DNA from: Anaerolineae bacterium
GTDB taxonomy: Bacteria; Chloroflexota; Anaerolineae; Promineifilales; Promineifilaceae
Length of the DNA stretch: 64,000 bases
Assembly: GCA_023382655.1 (NCBI GenBank)
Contig: JAHDWK010000003.1
Coordinates: 310,001-374,000 of the forward strand
Direction: 5' to 3'
Shown: positions 8,291 through 16,256 of the stretch, piece by piece
Layout: every line of letters begins with the position of its first letter
How positions within the stretch are numbered: the first letter of the stretch is position 1
Notes under the pieces: model-generated
What the model was told of the DNA's origin: nothing
What the model saw: only the letters and a program-made list of their open reading frames with translations
The model's database searches: none
Program-made: the position numbers and the translations under genes

Positions 8291-8340
8291 CGCTACGGTG
8301 TAAGCAAAGGCCTCGTTTTCGGACGGGGCTTTTGTTTTGG
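8260..8340 (+). terminator. Candidate attenuator: hairpin plus U-rich terminator ahead of hom
   Basis: Hairpin 1: 8260-8271 pairs perfectly with 8289-8300. Hairpin 2: 8306-8315 pairs with 8324-8333 (two G-U pairs), followed by TTTGTTTT-like sequence, a typical terminator. CCTTTG at 8276-8281 can alternatively pair with CAAAGG at 8305-8310, which would open the terminator stem. Confidence 0.6.
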
Positions 8341-8407
8341 GAGGGACGGAATGAGGCTAAATGCTGTGGTGGGCACGGACTTATTGCATGAAGAGGAGAT
8401 TGGTTGA

Positions 8408-9499
8408 ATGAAACGGGTACCGGTAATTTTGTATGGGGCCGGGGGGGTTGGTAGTGCGCTGTTGCGGCAAATTGTTCACGGCCGTGACCAGACGGCGTCA
8501 CGCAATAATTGTCATTTTTCCGTGGTGGCTGTGACCGACAGCAAAACATGGCAATGGGCGGTAAACGGTTTAAGCGACGAACAGCTTTTGGATATCGTCG
8601 CAGCTAAAGGGCAGAATAAAGCCGTAGACCCGCAGTGGCGGGAAGCGGCGCCGGCGGAAATGCAACGGCCGTCGGAGCATGGCGTGTTAGATGCCGCCAG
8701 CGAAGCAGAGTTGGAGAATGTATTGGTAATAGATGTGACGGCAGCAGACAGCATGGAATCCGTGTTAAAACGCTCGCTTAACCTGGGGTACAGCGTGGTG
8801 CTGGCCAACAAAAAGCCGCTGGCCTCCCCGTGGGAAAGAGCCTCAGGCTTTTTTCATCATCCCCGTGTGCGCCATGAAAGCACAGTCGGCGGTGGGCAGC
8901 CCATTATTGCCACGCTGCGTTATCTGCTGGATACGCATGATCTCATTTACCAGATAGAAGGGCAGATGAGCGGGACGTTGGGTTATATTTGCCAGCGGTT
9001 GGATGCGGGGGTGGCTTTTTCGACGGCCGTGCGCGAAGCCAAAGCGAATGGCTATACCGAGCCAGACCCACGTGATGATCTGGGTGGCATGGATGCCATG
9101 CGCAAACTTCTCATTTTAGGGCGCATGGCTGGCTGGCCTTTTGAGGAAAACAACATCACCGTTGAATCGTTGTATGCCCCGCCTATGGCCTCGCTGTCAG
9201 TCTCCGAGTTTATGGATGCCGTTGCCCAATTAGATGAACCCATGCAGGCGCGCGTAGCCGCCGCCAAAGCGAATGAGCAGGTGCTGCGCTATGTGGCCGA
9301 AGTGAATGAACAAGGGGGCGCGGTGGGGTTAAAAGCCATTCCGGCTGCCAGCGCACTGGCAAATCTCAAATATATTAGCTTCCGCACGGAACGATACGAT
9401 GATGAGCCGCTGCTCATTGGCGGCAAAGGCGCCGGGGTAGAGATGACCGCAGCCGGTGTCATGGGGGACATGTTGACCCTGGTGCGTGAAGTTTATTGA
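8408..9499 (+). CDS. hom: Homoserine dehydrogenase
   Basis: 363 aa. Reduces aspartate semialdehyde to homoserine with NAD(P)H, the branch point toward threonine and methionine. Seen: dinucleotide fold GAGGVG at 10-15; substrate/catalytic region with LANKKPL and ESTVGGGQPI; LSGTLGY-like MSGTLGY; EPDPRDDLGGMDAMRK; C-terminal GKGAG...MTAAGVMGD. It has the short form without an ACT domain and resembles the homoserine dehydrogenase half of ThrA/HOM6. An AGGAG site lies 9 nt before the ATG. It stands alone behind its own promoter and a candidate attenuator. Confidence 0.93.
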   Translation: MKRVPVILYGAGGVGSALLRQIVHGRDQTASRNNCHFSVVAVTDSKTWQWAVNGLSDEQLLDIVAAKGQNKAVDPQWREAAPAEMQRPSEHGVLDAASEAELENVLVIDVTAADSMESVLKRSLNLGYSVVLANKKPLASPWERASGFFHHPRVRHESTVGGGQPIIATLRYLLDTHDLIYQIEGQMSGTLGYICQRLDAGVAFSTAVREAKANGYTEPDPRDDLGGMDAMRKLLILGRMAGWPFEENNITVESLYAPPMASLSVSEFMDAVAQLDEPMQARVAAAKANEQVLRYVAEVNEQGGAVGLKAIPAASALANLKYISFRTERYDDEPLLIGGKGAGVEMTAAGVMGDMLTLVREVY

Positions 9500-9514
9500 G
9501 TATTTTTGGCCCTG

Positions 9515-11077
9515 CTACTCATCAGCAGATGAGCTTGTTATTTCAGTAAAGTTTAACAGCGCAAATGGTGCGGACAGAATGCGGCGATTGCGCTGGATGG
9601 GTGTATCGTCCCCATCAGGAAATTCAAAGACGCCAGCTTCGCCAACATCGGTATAGAGGGCAGCGTGAACTGTTTCCGTGACGGTGGCGGCGTTAAATTC
9701 CACGACAACATCCCGATTTAGCCCAATCTTCAAGGAAGCCACCCCCAGGATTTCTCCGGGTACGCCATTAGCGTCAGCATGAATGGCAACCCAGGCGGGT
9801 TGGTCTACGACGGCATAGGGAACGGTGACTTGCCACAAGTCATCGGCCGTCTCTGGGGGCGCTTGATCACGGGTGATGATGTAACTGCCGGGTTCGGTGT
9901 TGAAACTATAAGGCAACCATTGGCGACCCTGATACACGATGGGGGGGTCTACGCGAGGAAAGTCAAAAGCGTCACCCGATTCGGTATCTTCATGCAGGCG
10001 AATATAGAGGGGGTTGGTCACGGCCGTATGCAACACTTCCACAGTTATCTGTTCGTTGACGCCATCTACCAGCGCTTCATAACCAATGATCAGACCTGGC
10101 TGCCCGCCATCATCATAATAAACAACCAACCAGCCAGGGCCGTTGCTCGTTGCTCTTTCCACGACAAATTCGCCATCAATCACAGGTTGGTCCAGCACAT
10201 ACAAGTCCGGGGGATACGTAACCTGAAAAGAGGCGATAACGGGTTGGCCGTTTACCTGAAAGGGCACATCAATGTCGGGCAATTCAAGCTGACGGACACG
10301 GCCGTTATCGGCATAAATCAGCGCATGAAGAATGGTGGTGCCCTGCTGCCAGGGAATATGCACAGTTAGATTGTCATTGGCGCCGGCAGTGAGCGGCGTT
10401 GATCCCAGGTAATCTCCCGGTTGGCCGTCATCATCAGCCTGAATGATCAGCCAGCCGGGTGTGAGCGCCACCACCTTTTCCAGATGAACCAGACCGTCTT
10501 CCAAAATTTCCTGGTTGTTTACTGTAATAACAGGCAGCGACAACTCAAATTGGGGATTGAAGGTTTGGGCGATGATGCCGGATTCAAACATCAAGGGCAC
10601 GTCTGGCCCATCAGGAAATTCAAACTCGCCGACCGTACCCTGGTCAACATACAACACGGAGGCCAGGACGGGGGTGGCGTTCAGGGGGTTGATAGTGACG
10701 GTTAAATTGGTGTTGCTGCCGGTTGTCACGGCCGTGTAACCCAATATCTCACCTAACTCACCACCTTCCAGCGTGTGAATGACCAACCAGCCTGGTTGCG
10801 GACTCATCACAGAAGAAATTGTTACCTGTCCCTCGTCCGTAAGCACCTGGTCATTGATGCCAATGTGCGGTATGGTCGGCGTCGCTTCTGCGGTGGGCGT
10901 GGGCAATGTGGCGCCGGTGGGCGTAGGCGTTTGACTGCTGACTACAGTTTCCGTAGCCACGGAGACAGTAGTGGTTGGTGTGGCCAGTATAGTTGGCGTG
11001 ATCGTTTCTGCCGCATCCTGACGACAGGATGCCAGTAAAAATATGGTGATGATGATTAGCAAGTTTCGAGTTAACAA
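9515..11077 (-). CDS. Secreted lipoprotein with four tandem DUF7282-like repeats
   Basis: 520 aa, TTG start with GAGG upstream. Signal peptide with lipobox LLASC (Cys18), then a Thr/Pro-rich linker to about residue 65. Four repeats of about 100-110 aa follow. Each has the pattern: VxxNxQxxxxGxVxxxxVxxxxPGWLVIHxDxxGxPGxxLGxxxLxxGxN followed by a strand and YTDxGxxGxFEFPD. This resembles DUF7282, best known from haloarchaeal surface proteins (recognised from memory; not searched). Function unknown, probably an extracellular beta-rich stalk. It faces hom tail-to-tail with only 15 nt between stops. Confidence 0.75.
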   Translation of the reverse strand: MLTRNLLIIITIFLLASCRQDAAETITPTILATPTTTVSVATETVVSSQTPTPTGATLPTPTAEATPTIPHIGINDQVLTDEGQVTISSVMSPQPGWLVIHTLEGGELGEILGYTAVTTGSNTNLTVTINPLNATPVLASVLYVDQGTVGEFEFPDGPDVPLMFESGIIAQTFNPQFELSLPVITVNNQEILEDGLVHLEKVVALTPGWLIIQADDDGQPGDYLGSTPLTAGANDNLTVHIPWQQGTTILHALIYADNGRVRQLELPDIDVPFQVNGQPVIASFQVTYPPDLYVLDQPVIDGEFVVERATSNGPGWLVVYYDDGGQPGLIIGYEALVDGVNEQITVEVLHTAVTNPLYIRLHEDTESGDAFDFPRVDPPIVYQGRQWLPYSFNTEPGSYIITRDQAPPETADDLWQVTVPYAVVDQPAWVAIHADANGVPGEILGVASLKIGLNRDVVVEFNAATVTETVHAALYTDVGEAGVFEFPDGDDTPIQRNRRILSAPFALLNFTEITSSSADE

Positions 11078-11214
11078 TGAGCCAATTCCTCAATCTAAAG
11101 TCTTCGCTAACAGCCATTCATTGTGCCATACATACAAATAGCAGGCCAATTCCCTGAGGTGGGCTTCATCTGACGAAAATCAAGAGAATGTCCGGATGCT
11201 TACCCAATTTTCAC

Positions 11215-11257
11215 TTGACAGACGTCTGTCCCCGTATATCATATAGTACTAAAGTAC
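11215..11257 (+). promoter_or_regulatory. Promoter region with two palindromes for the 84-aa gene
   Basis: TTGACA at 11215-11220 is followed by an AT-rich -10 region (TATATCATATAGT). ACAGACGTCTGT (11218-11229) is a perfect 12-bp palindrome overlapping the -35 box, and GTACT-AA-AGTAC (11246-11257) is a second palindrome. This suggests repressor control. Confidence 0.5.
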
Positions 11258-11358
11258 GGGTTTTGTTTATTTCTCCATGTTCTCCGCAACAGAAGCACTA
11301 TTTCTTTATAGGACGGAATAATCTTATGGCTTTATATGTAGTTCAAGGAAGGATTCCA

Positions 11359-11613
11359 ATGGATAGTACAAATGCAGTTGAAAGACGGTTACAGTTGGAG
11401 CAACGGGAACATGAATTGCATGATCAACTCACCGAAGATACCCGGCGCTTGCAGATGGCTCGAGCGCAGGTGAAGTATTACGAAGACGTGATGGAACGGA
11501 CTTTGAAAGAATTACATGATGTACGTCAGCAAAAAACGGAGCTGATCGAGCTTTTGAGTACCACCTGGAATGGCCCCACTGCCGGACGCCAACAAAGTAG
11601 GATGAGTAACTAG
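11359..11613 (+). CDS. Small coiled-coil protein
   Basis: 84 aa starting MDSTNAVERRLQLEQRE. Nearly all helical, with heptads of Leu and charged residues over residues 5-70, then a short polar tail. An AAGGAAGGA ribosome site 6 nt upstream supports this ATG; an in-frame ATG at 11326 with a weaker AGGACGG would add 11 residues. No family recognised. Preceded by a promoter with two palindromes and followed by a terminator, so it is a single-gene unit. Confidence 0.65.
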   Translation: MDSTNAVERRLQLEQREHELHDQLTEDTRRLQMARAQVKYYEDVMERTLKELHDVRQQKTELIELLSTTWNGPTAGRQQSRMSN

Positions 11614-11631
11614 ATAATGAGTACGGCCGTG

Positions 11632-11663
11632 AACTGACATCAATCAGTCACGGCCACTATTTC
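11632..11663 (+). terminator. Hairpin terminator whose left arm contains ACGGCCGT
   Basis: GGCCGTGAACTGA pairs with TCAGTCACGGCC (one bulged A). It follows the 84-aa gene by about 15 nt, with a T-rich run further down. Confidence 0.6.
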
Positions 11664-11865
11664 TCCTGTTTTCCCTTCATCAATTTACCTGCCCTATCCT
11701 TGATTTCCCCATTTGGTCAACAAGACAATAGATATATGACCTTTTTGCTGTTGGCATTGGTAGCCAACTCCATTAAGCTATAAAAAGCTGCACTTGGTTT
11801 AATGAAAACTTGGGACAGCAGTGTTCAATCCTTTTTAGATTAAAGTGATCAGCAGGAATTCACGA

Positions 11866-12066
11866 ATGATGATAGAAGAACAGGTTGTGCAACTAACAGA
11901 AAGAAGCGAAAGAGACCCGGAACAGAAAGACGTTGTCCTTAGTCTCACCCTGACAGGCGCGCGCGAATGTATTATGAAACTATTGGAACACATGGACGCG
12001 ATTAAAGGCTATTCTGTCCTGGACGGTTCTTTTGTGGTCAGTTCCAACCAATCAACCACCAATTAA
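11866..12066 (+). CDS. Small acidic conserved-looking protein
   Basis: 66 aa (MMIEEQVVQLTERSERD...). AGGAA lies 8-9 nt before the ATG; an upstream in-frame GTG at 11845 has no ribosome site. It shows a beta-strand/helix pattern, VVLSLTLTGARECIMKLLEHM, but no recognised family. It is followed within 25 nt by a hairpin terminator, so it appears to be its own transcript. Confidence 0.6.
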   Translation: MMIEEQVVQLTERSERDPEQKDVVLSLTLTGARECIMKLLEHMDAIKGYSVLDGSFVVSSNQSTTN

Positions 12067-12087
12067 CCCACGTTTTTGCTTATTATC

Positions 12088-12121
12088 ACGGCCGTCCACA
12101 CCCCGGACTGCCGTTTTGTTT
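12088..12121 (+). terminator. Hairpin terminator built on ACGGCCGT
   Basis: ACGGCCGTCC (12088-12097) pairs with GGACTGCCGT (12105-12114), 9 of 10, followed by TTTGTTTT. The octamer forms one arm of the stem. Confidence 0.7.
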
Positions 12122-12157
12122 TCCCCTCAGCCGCTAACCTCAAAAATCTAATTGTGC

Positions 12158-12170
12158 TATTATTCCGCCT
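12158..12170 (+). promoter_or_regulatory. -10 box 7 nt before the phosphatase ATG (leaderless start)
   Basis: TATTAT (12158-12163) is followed by exactly 7 nt and then ATG at 12171. No Shine-Dalgarno sequence is present, so the transcript probably starts at the A of the ATG. No convincing -35 box. Confidence 0.5.
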
Positions 12171-12821
12171 ATGTCAACTATAATTTTGGTGCGGCATGGT
12201 GAGAATGATTGGGTGAAAAAGAATCGGTTAGCCGGTTGGATAGAAGGAGTCCATTTGAATGCCAACGGCCGTGCCCAGGCTACCGCTACCGCCGATAGAT
12301 TGAGCCACCTGTCCATCAAAGCGATCTACAGCAGTCCCATTACCCGGTGCATGGAAACGGCCGTGCCCATCGCCGCTCCTCACCAACTAGAAATCACCCC
12401 CCTCGCCGAACTGGGCGAAGTTCGCTATGGTGACTGGGAAGGCGAAAAAATAAAAACCCTGGCCAAAAACAAGCTCTGGTTTGTAGTGCAATTTTTCCCC
12501 AGCCGGTTGCGCTTTCCCAACGGCGAAGCCCTGCGTGAAGTCCAGTTCCGCGCCATCCAGGCACTAGAAAAGCTGGCACAGCAGCACCCCGATGACATGA
12601 TTATTGCCGTTTCCCATGCCGACTTGATCAAGCTGGTATTAGCTCATTACCTGGGGGTACATATAGACCTTTTCCAACGGCTAACCATCGCCCCCGCTTC
12701 CCTAAGTGTGATAACATTACCAGAAAATGGCGGCGTTCGCATTGGCCGCATAAACGACGATGGCCCGCTGCGCCCACCAGCCGAAAAACCAGAAAAGAAA
12801 AAGACAAGCAATAAACTATAA
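12171..12821 (+). CDS. Histidine phosphatase family protein (MSMEG_4193-like)
   Basis: 216 aa. Phosphoglycerate-mutase-like fold: phospho-accepting LVRHGEND at 6-13, second RHG-side motif SSPITRCMETA at about 52-62, acidic pair ELGEVRYGDWEG and late SHAD His. Substrate unknown. In actinobacteria this phosphatase subgroup lies beside DUF3090 and SCO1664-type genes, and here the same two genes follow, which supports the subgroup call. The C-terminus is a lysine-rich tail. No ribosome site; a -10 box sits 7 nt upstream of the ATG. Confidence 0.88.
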   Translation: MSTIILVRHGENDWVKKNRLAGWIEGVHLNANGRAQATATADRLSHLSIKAIYSSPITRCMETAVPIAAPHQLEITPLAELGEVRYGDWEGEKIKTLAKNKLWFVVQFFPSRLRFPNGEALREVQFRAIQALEKLAQQHPDDMIIAVSHADLIKLVLAHYLGVHIDLFQRLTIAPASLSVITLPENGGVRIGRINDDGPLRPPAEKPEKKKTSNKL

Positions 12822-12822
12822 T

Positions 12823-12868
12823 AGAGATTTGAGATTGGAGGCTGGAGATTTGCCAATCTCAAATCTCC
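12823..12868. repeat. Word-repeat hairpin (GAGATTTGAGATTGG type)
   Basis: 12824-12838 pairs perfectly with 12853-12867 (15 bp). It lies between the phosphatase and DUF3090 genes. The same vocabulary recurs at 16195 and 20485. Confidence 0.8.
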
Positions 12869-12885
12869 CAAAGGATTTTGTACAC

Positions 12886-13395
12886 ATGGCGCGTCATATT
12901 GAGTTGAACCCGGTGACGCATCTCACAGTCGGCACAATTGGTGAACCCGGTCAACGCACATTTTATGTGCAAGGCAGCCGGGGGTCACAAACCATTTCCC
13001 TGGTCATTGAGAAAGAGCAGGCGCGTATGCTTGCCAGCAGTTTCGAGTCGCTTCTGGCCGAACTAAACACCAAATACCCCCCATCGGCTCAGGAAGCTCC
13101 AATTTGGACGGACATGCGCTTAAAAGAACCCATACAACCTCTGTTCCGCGTGGGAAATATGGGGTTGGGGTATAACGAGGACAGCGACCAGGTCGTTCTG
13201 GTTGCTTATGAATTGGTAGAAGAAGGCGAGGAACCAAATGTGGTCAGCTATTGGGCCACCCGTACCCAGGTGCAGGCGTTGATTCAACATGCCAATGAGG
13301 TGGTAAAAGCCGGCCGACCCATTTGTGGCAATTGTGGCCGGCCGATAGACCCCGACGGTCATTTTTGCCCCCACCGGAATGGACATGCCGCCTGA
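12886..13395 (+). CDS. DUF3090 family protein with C-terminal zinc ribbon
   Basis: 169 aa. The N-terminal segment (HIELNPVTHLTVGTIGEPGQRTF) and the YQLxxxGS-like FYVQGSRGSQTISLVIEK are characteristic of DUF3090. The C-terminus carries CGNCGRPIDPDGHFCPHRNGH, a likely Zn site (Cys-x2-Cys...Cys-x2-His). Function unknown. It overlaps the next gene by 17 nt, so the two are translationally coupled. With its neighbours it forms the phosphatase-DUF3090-SCO1664 set. Confidence 0.88.
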   Translation: MARHIELNPVTHLTVGTIGEPGQRTFYVQGSRGSQTISLVIEKEQARMLASSFESLLAELNTKYPPSAQEAPIWTDMRLKEPIQPLFRVGNMGLGYNEDSDQVVLVAYELVEEGEEPNVVSYWATRTQVQALIQHANEVVKAGRPICGNCGRPIDPDGHFCPHRNGHAA

Positions 13396-14188
13396 GCAAG
13401 CGACTTTTATGGACACGGCCGTCACTACCACACTCCTGCAATTCGGTGATATGCACATCGAAGGGCTGCTGCCCTGGAGTTCCAATTACACCTTTTTGGC
13501 GCGTATTTGCCCCAACACGGCCGTTACCCAGGCCATCAGTGATGAGAACATGCAACTACCAGAAGTTGAAGCCGTTTATAAACCACGCCGGGGCGAACGG
13601 CCGTTGTGGGATTTCCCTCAGGGCACTTTGCACCAACGGGAACGGGCCGCCTTTCTGGTGAGCGATGCCCTGCAATGGGGTCTGGTGCCGCCCACCGTCT
13701 TGCGTGATGGGCCGCACGGCATTGGCTCTGTGCAATTGTTCATCCCCCATAACCCCGACTGCCACTACTTTACGATTGAAGGCAACGCCGCCTTTGCCCC
13801 CCAATTACAAAAAATCACTCTGCTCGATATTCTGATCAACAACGCCGACCGTAAAGCAGGACACGTTCTCATTGAAGAGCCGGCCGCGCCGGCCGAATCA
13901 GATCGCTTGTGGCTGATTGATCACGGCATCTGTTTTCATGCCGAATACAAACTGCGCACCGTCATTTGGGAGTTTGCGGGCACGGTCGTACCCACCCCAC
14001 TGCTGGCCGACATTACCCTTTTTCTGCAAACGCTGGCACGAAAATCTGGTTCACTGTATGATGAGATGTCGCAACTGCTATCGGCGCGTGAACTAACCGC
14101 TCTGCAGCGTCGCACACGCACCATTGTAAATGAAGGAAGATTTATCACTCCAGGGCCAGGTCGTCATTACCCCTGGCCCCCCGTATAA
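13379..14188 (+). CDS. SCO1664 family protein (PI3/4-kinase-like fold)
   Basis: 269 aa. Motifs typical of the family: AVYKPRRGERPLWDFP, ERAAFLVSDALQW, VPPTVLRDGPHGIGSVQLF, then LLDILINNADRKAGHVL and WLIDHGICFH, which correspond to the catalytic HxD/N and DxG elements of phosphatidylinositol-kinase-like enzymes. In streptomycetes the gene lies beside DUF3090, the phosphatase and mshC. mshC is absent here. Substrate unknown. It overlaps the DUF3090 gene and ends 32 nt before the receiver-CpaE gene. Confidence 0.88.
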   Translation: MDMPPEQATFMDTAVTTTLLQFGDMHIEGLLPWSSNYTFLARICPNTAVTQAISDENMQLPEVEAVYKPRRGERPLWDFPQGTLHQRERAAFLVSDALQWGLVPPTVLRDGPHGIGSVQLFIPHNPDCHYFTIEGNAAFAPQLQKITLLDILINNADRKAGHVLIEEPAAPAESDRLWLIDHGICFHAEYKLRTVIWEFAGTVVPTPLLADITLFLQTLARKSGSLYDEMSQLLSARELTALQRRTRTIVNEGRFITPGPGRHYPWPPV

Positions 14189-14220
14189 GTAGTGGCGCCT
14201 GACCAGGTGAAACGGCCGTC

Positions 14221-15414
14221 ATGACACACAAATTACTCATTGTAGATGACCATCCCGAAACATTAGAAATTATCTCCCGTGTCCTGCGCCAGCAGGGGTA
14301 TGCCGTCACGGCCACAACCTCCGGTATGCAGGCATTGACCCTGGCTGACGCCGAACAACCCGACCTCATCCTGCTGGATGGCATGATGCCTGACCTGGAT
14401 GGCTGGGAAGTGTGCCGCCGCATTCGCAACAATCCCAAAATTGCCCAAACGCCCATCATCATGTTTTCGGCCGTCAACGTGGCCGAACAAAAATTGGCCG
14501 GATTTAACGCCGGCGCGGATGATTACCTCACCAAACCTACCGAACCCGTAGAACTAATTGAACGGGTGCAAAACTTGCTGGAAAATGTGCCTCCACGCCC
14601 AGAGTTAGTCGGCGTCGCCGCTCCAGAGTCGGCGTCCCCGGTGGCTAAAGCGGCCGACATAGGGCGCACGGTCACACTGGCCTCTAGCAGCCAGGTTGTA
14701 GCTGTTCTGGGCGCGCGTGGTGGCGCGGGCACAACGCTATTAGCCATCAACTTAGCCCTTACCCTGGCTGCCCCGGAACATCCGGTCGCTTTGGTAGACC
14801 TGGATGTGCGGCAGGGGCATGTGGGACTATATTTGAACCAGAAAGTGAGCAACGGCCTTAACAAGTTAGCCCGTCTGCCGGAAAATATGCTGACCAAAGA
14901 TGTATCCGCCCGACTCATGCCTTACAACGACCATTTGCAACTGTTATTGACGGAGAGTGATTTGGCCGATACAGGGGATACGCCATCGGCCAACCAGGTG
15001 CAGGAAATCATGGAAGCGTTGGCGGTTCTGGGGGCTACCGTTGTGGTGGATTGTGGTTTGGGGATCACGGCCGTGAACCTCCCCGTGATTGAGCAAGCTG
15101 ACCACCTGCTGCTTTGCGCCCAGCCAGAGCGTGTTGGTCTGGCCGCCGTCAAACAATTCATCGCCCAATTGCAGAACATCCTCTTTCCCCACACCCGGTT
15201 GCATCTTGTCTTGTTGGATTTTAGTGGCAACGCCAATGTGCCCCAGCAGGCTATTGAAACTTTTTTAGGGCAGCCGGTAGCGGCTGTTATTCCCATCCCG
15301 TCCCAGGAATTGCGCCGCGCCGTCAACAAAAGCATCCCACTGGTGCAGCTAAATCCAGAAAGCAAAGCCACCACCCTCATCAATGAGTTAGCCCACCAAC
15401 TGGTAAAAAAATAG
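14221..15414 (+). CDS. Response-regulator receiver fused to CpaE/TadZ-like ATPase
   Basis: 397 aa. Receiver domain at 1-120: acidic pocket DD at 9-10, phospho-Asp in LILLDGMMPD (about 54), and Lys in YLTKP. A linker follows, then a MinD/ParA-type ATPase from about 158: deviant Walker A GARGGAGTT, Switch I VDLDVRQG and Walker B VVVDCGLG. This is the architecture of CpaE/TadZ, which places Tad pilus machinery. No other tad/cpa genes are in the window. An ACGGCCGT ends one base before the ATG and there is no ribosome site. Sir2 follows within 10 nt. Confidence 0.88.
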   Translation: MTHKLLIVDDHPETLEIISRVLRQQGYAVTATTSGMQALTLADAEQPDLILLDGMMPDLDGWEVCRRIRNNPKIAQTPIIMFSAVNVAEQKLAGFNAGADDYLTKPTEPVELIERVQNLLENVPPRPELVGVAAPESASPVAKAADIGRTVTLASSSQVVAVLGARGGAGTTLLAINLALTLAAPEHPVALVDLDVRQGHVGLYLNQKVSNGLNKLARLPENMLTKDVSARLMPYNDHLQLLLTESDLADTGDTPSANQVQEIMEALAVLGATVVVDCGLGITAVNLPVIEQADHLLLCAQPERVGLAAVKQFIAQLQNILFPHTRLHLVLLDFSGNANVPQQAIETFLGQPVAAVIPIPSQELRRAVNKSIPLVQLNPESKATTLINELAHQLVKK

Positions 15415-15423
15415 GAGTGGGTG

Positions 15424-16209
15424 ATGAATGAGCTAGACTATCTCCTCCATAAAGCCATTAGTCTGGTGCAGAAAGCCCATACCATCGTTGCCCTTACCGG
15501 CGCCGGCATCAGCACCCCCTCCGGCATCCCCGATTTTCGCAGTCCAAACTCTGGCCTATGGGCCCAGGCTAACCCCCTGGAAGTGGCCTCCATCTATGGC
15601 TTTAAGCATGATCCCCGGCCGTTTTACGAGTGGTTGCATCCATTGGCCCAAACTGTTATCCAGGCTCAACCCAACGCCGCCCATGTAGCGCTGGCCCACA
15701 TGGAGCAGGCCGGGGCGCTGTCCTGTATTGTCACCCAGAATATAGATCTGCTGCACCAGAAGGCTGGTTCCCAACTGGTGTACGAAGTACATGGCCACAT
15801 GCGCGAATTTACCTGTATGGCCTGCGAGGACATAGTCAATGCTGACCTGGTGACGCCGCATTTTCTGGAAACGGGTGATGTGCCCTTGTGTCTTACTTGT
15901 GGCGGGGTGTTAAAGCCGAATGTTATTCTTTTTGGCGAGATGCTACCGTTGCCTGTGTTACAGCAGGCGCAGTATGAAACGGCCGTCTGCGATTTGATGC
16001 TGGTCGCCGGTTCCTCATTGGAAGTAAGCCCCATCAACGAACTGCCCTGGCAGGCCAAACGCCAGGGTTCCCGGCTCATCATCGTCAACCTGGCGGAAAC
16101 TCACCTGGATCAAATTGCCGATGTGGTCATCCATGCTGACGTGGTGGAGATATTGCCACAGTTGGCGGCGGCTATAACCCAAAGAAAAAGATCGGAGATT
16201 GCAGATTAG
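15424..16209 (+). CDS. Sir2 family NAD-dependent protein deacylase
   Basis: 261 aa. Removes acyl groups from lysines using NAD+. Seen: GAGIS (27-31), the GIPDFRS loop, TQNIDLLHQ, catalytic His in VHGHM, and four zinc cysteines in two CxxC pairs (CMAC, CLTC). The GSSLEVSP and VNLAET motifs close the NAD pocket. The ATG at 15424 has AGGAG 6 nt upstream; a GTG directly before it is ignored. Immediately downstream of the receiver-CpaE gene. Confidence 0.93.
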   Translation: MNELDYLLHKAISLVQKAHTIVALTGAGISTPSGIPDFRSPNSGLWAQANPLEVASIYGFKHDPRPFYEWLHPLAQTVIQAQPNAAHVALAHMEQAGALSCIVTQNIDLLHQKAGSQLVYEVHGHMREFTCMACEDIVNADLVTPHFLETGDVPLCLTCGGVLKPNVILFGEMLPLPVLQQAQYETAVCDLMLVAGSSLEVSPINELPWQAKRQGSRLIIVNLAETHLDQIADVVIHADVVEILPQLAAAITQRKRSEIAD

Positions 16210-16254
16210 AGATTGGGAATTGTTCCAACCTCTAATCTCCAATCTCATAATCTC
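16195..16254. repeat. Word-repeat hairpin (GATTAGAGATTGG type)
   Basis: Left words GAGATTGCAGATTAGAGATT and right words CTAATCTCCAATCTC are complementary. The repeat overlaps the last codons of sir2 and ends at the ATG of the GAF kinase. Confidence 0.8.
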
Positions 16255-16256
16255 TT

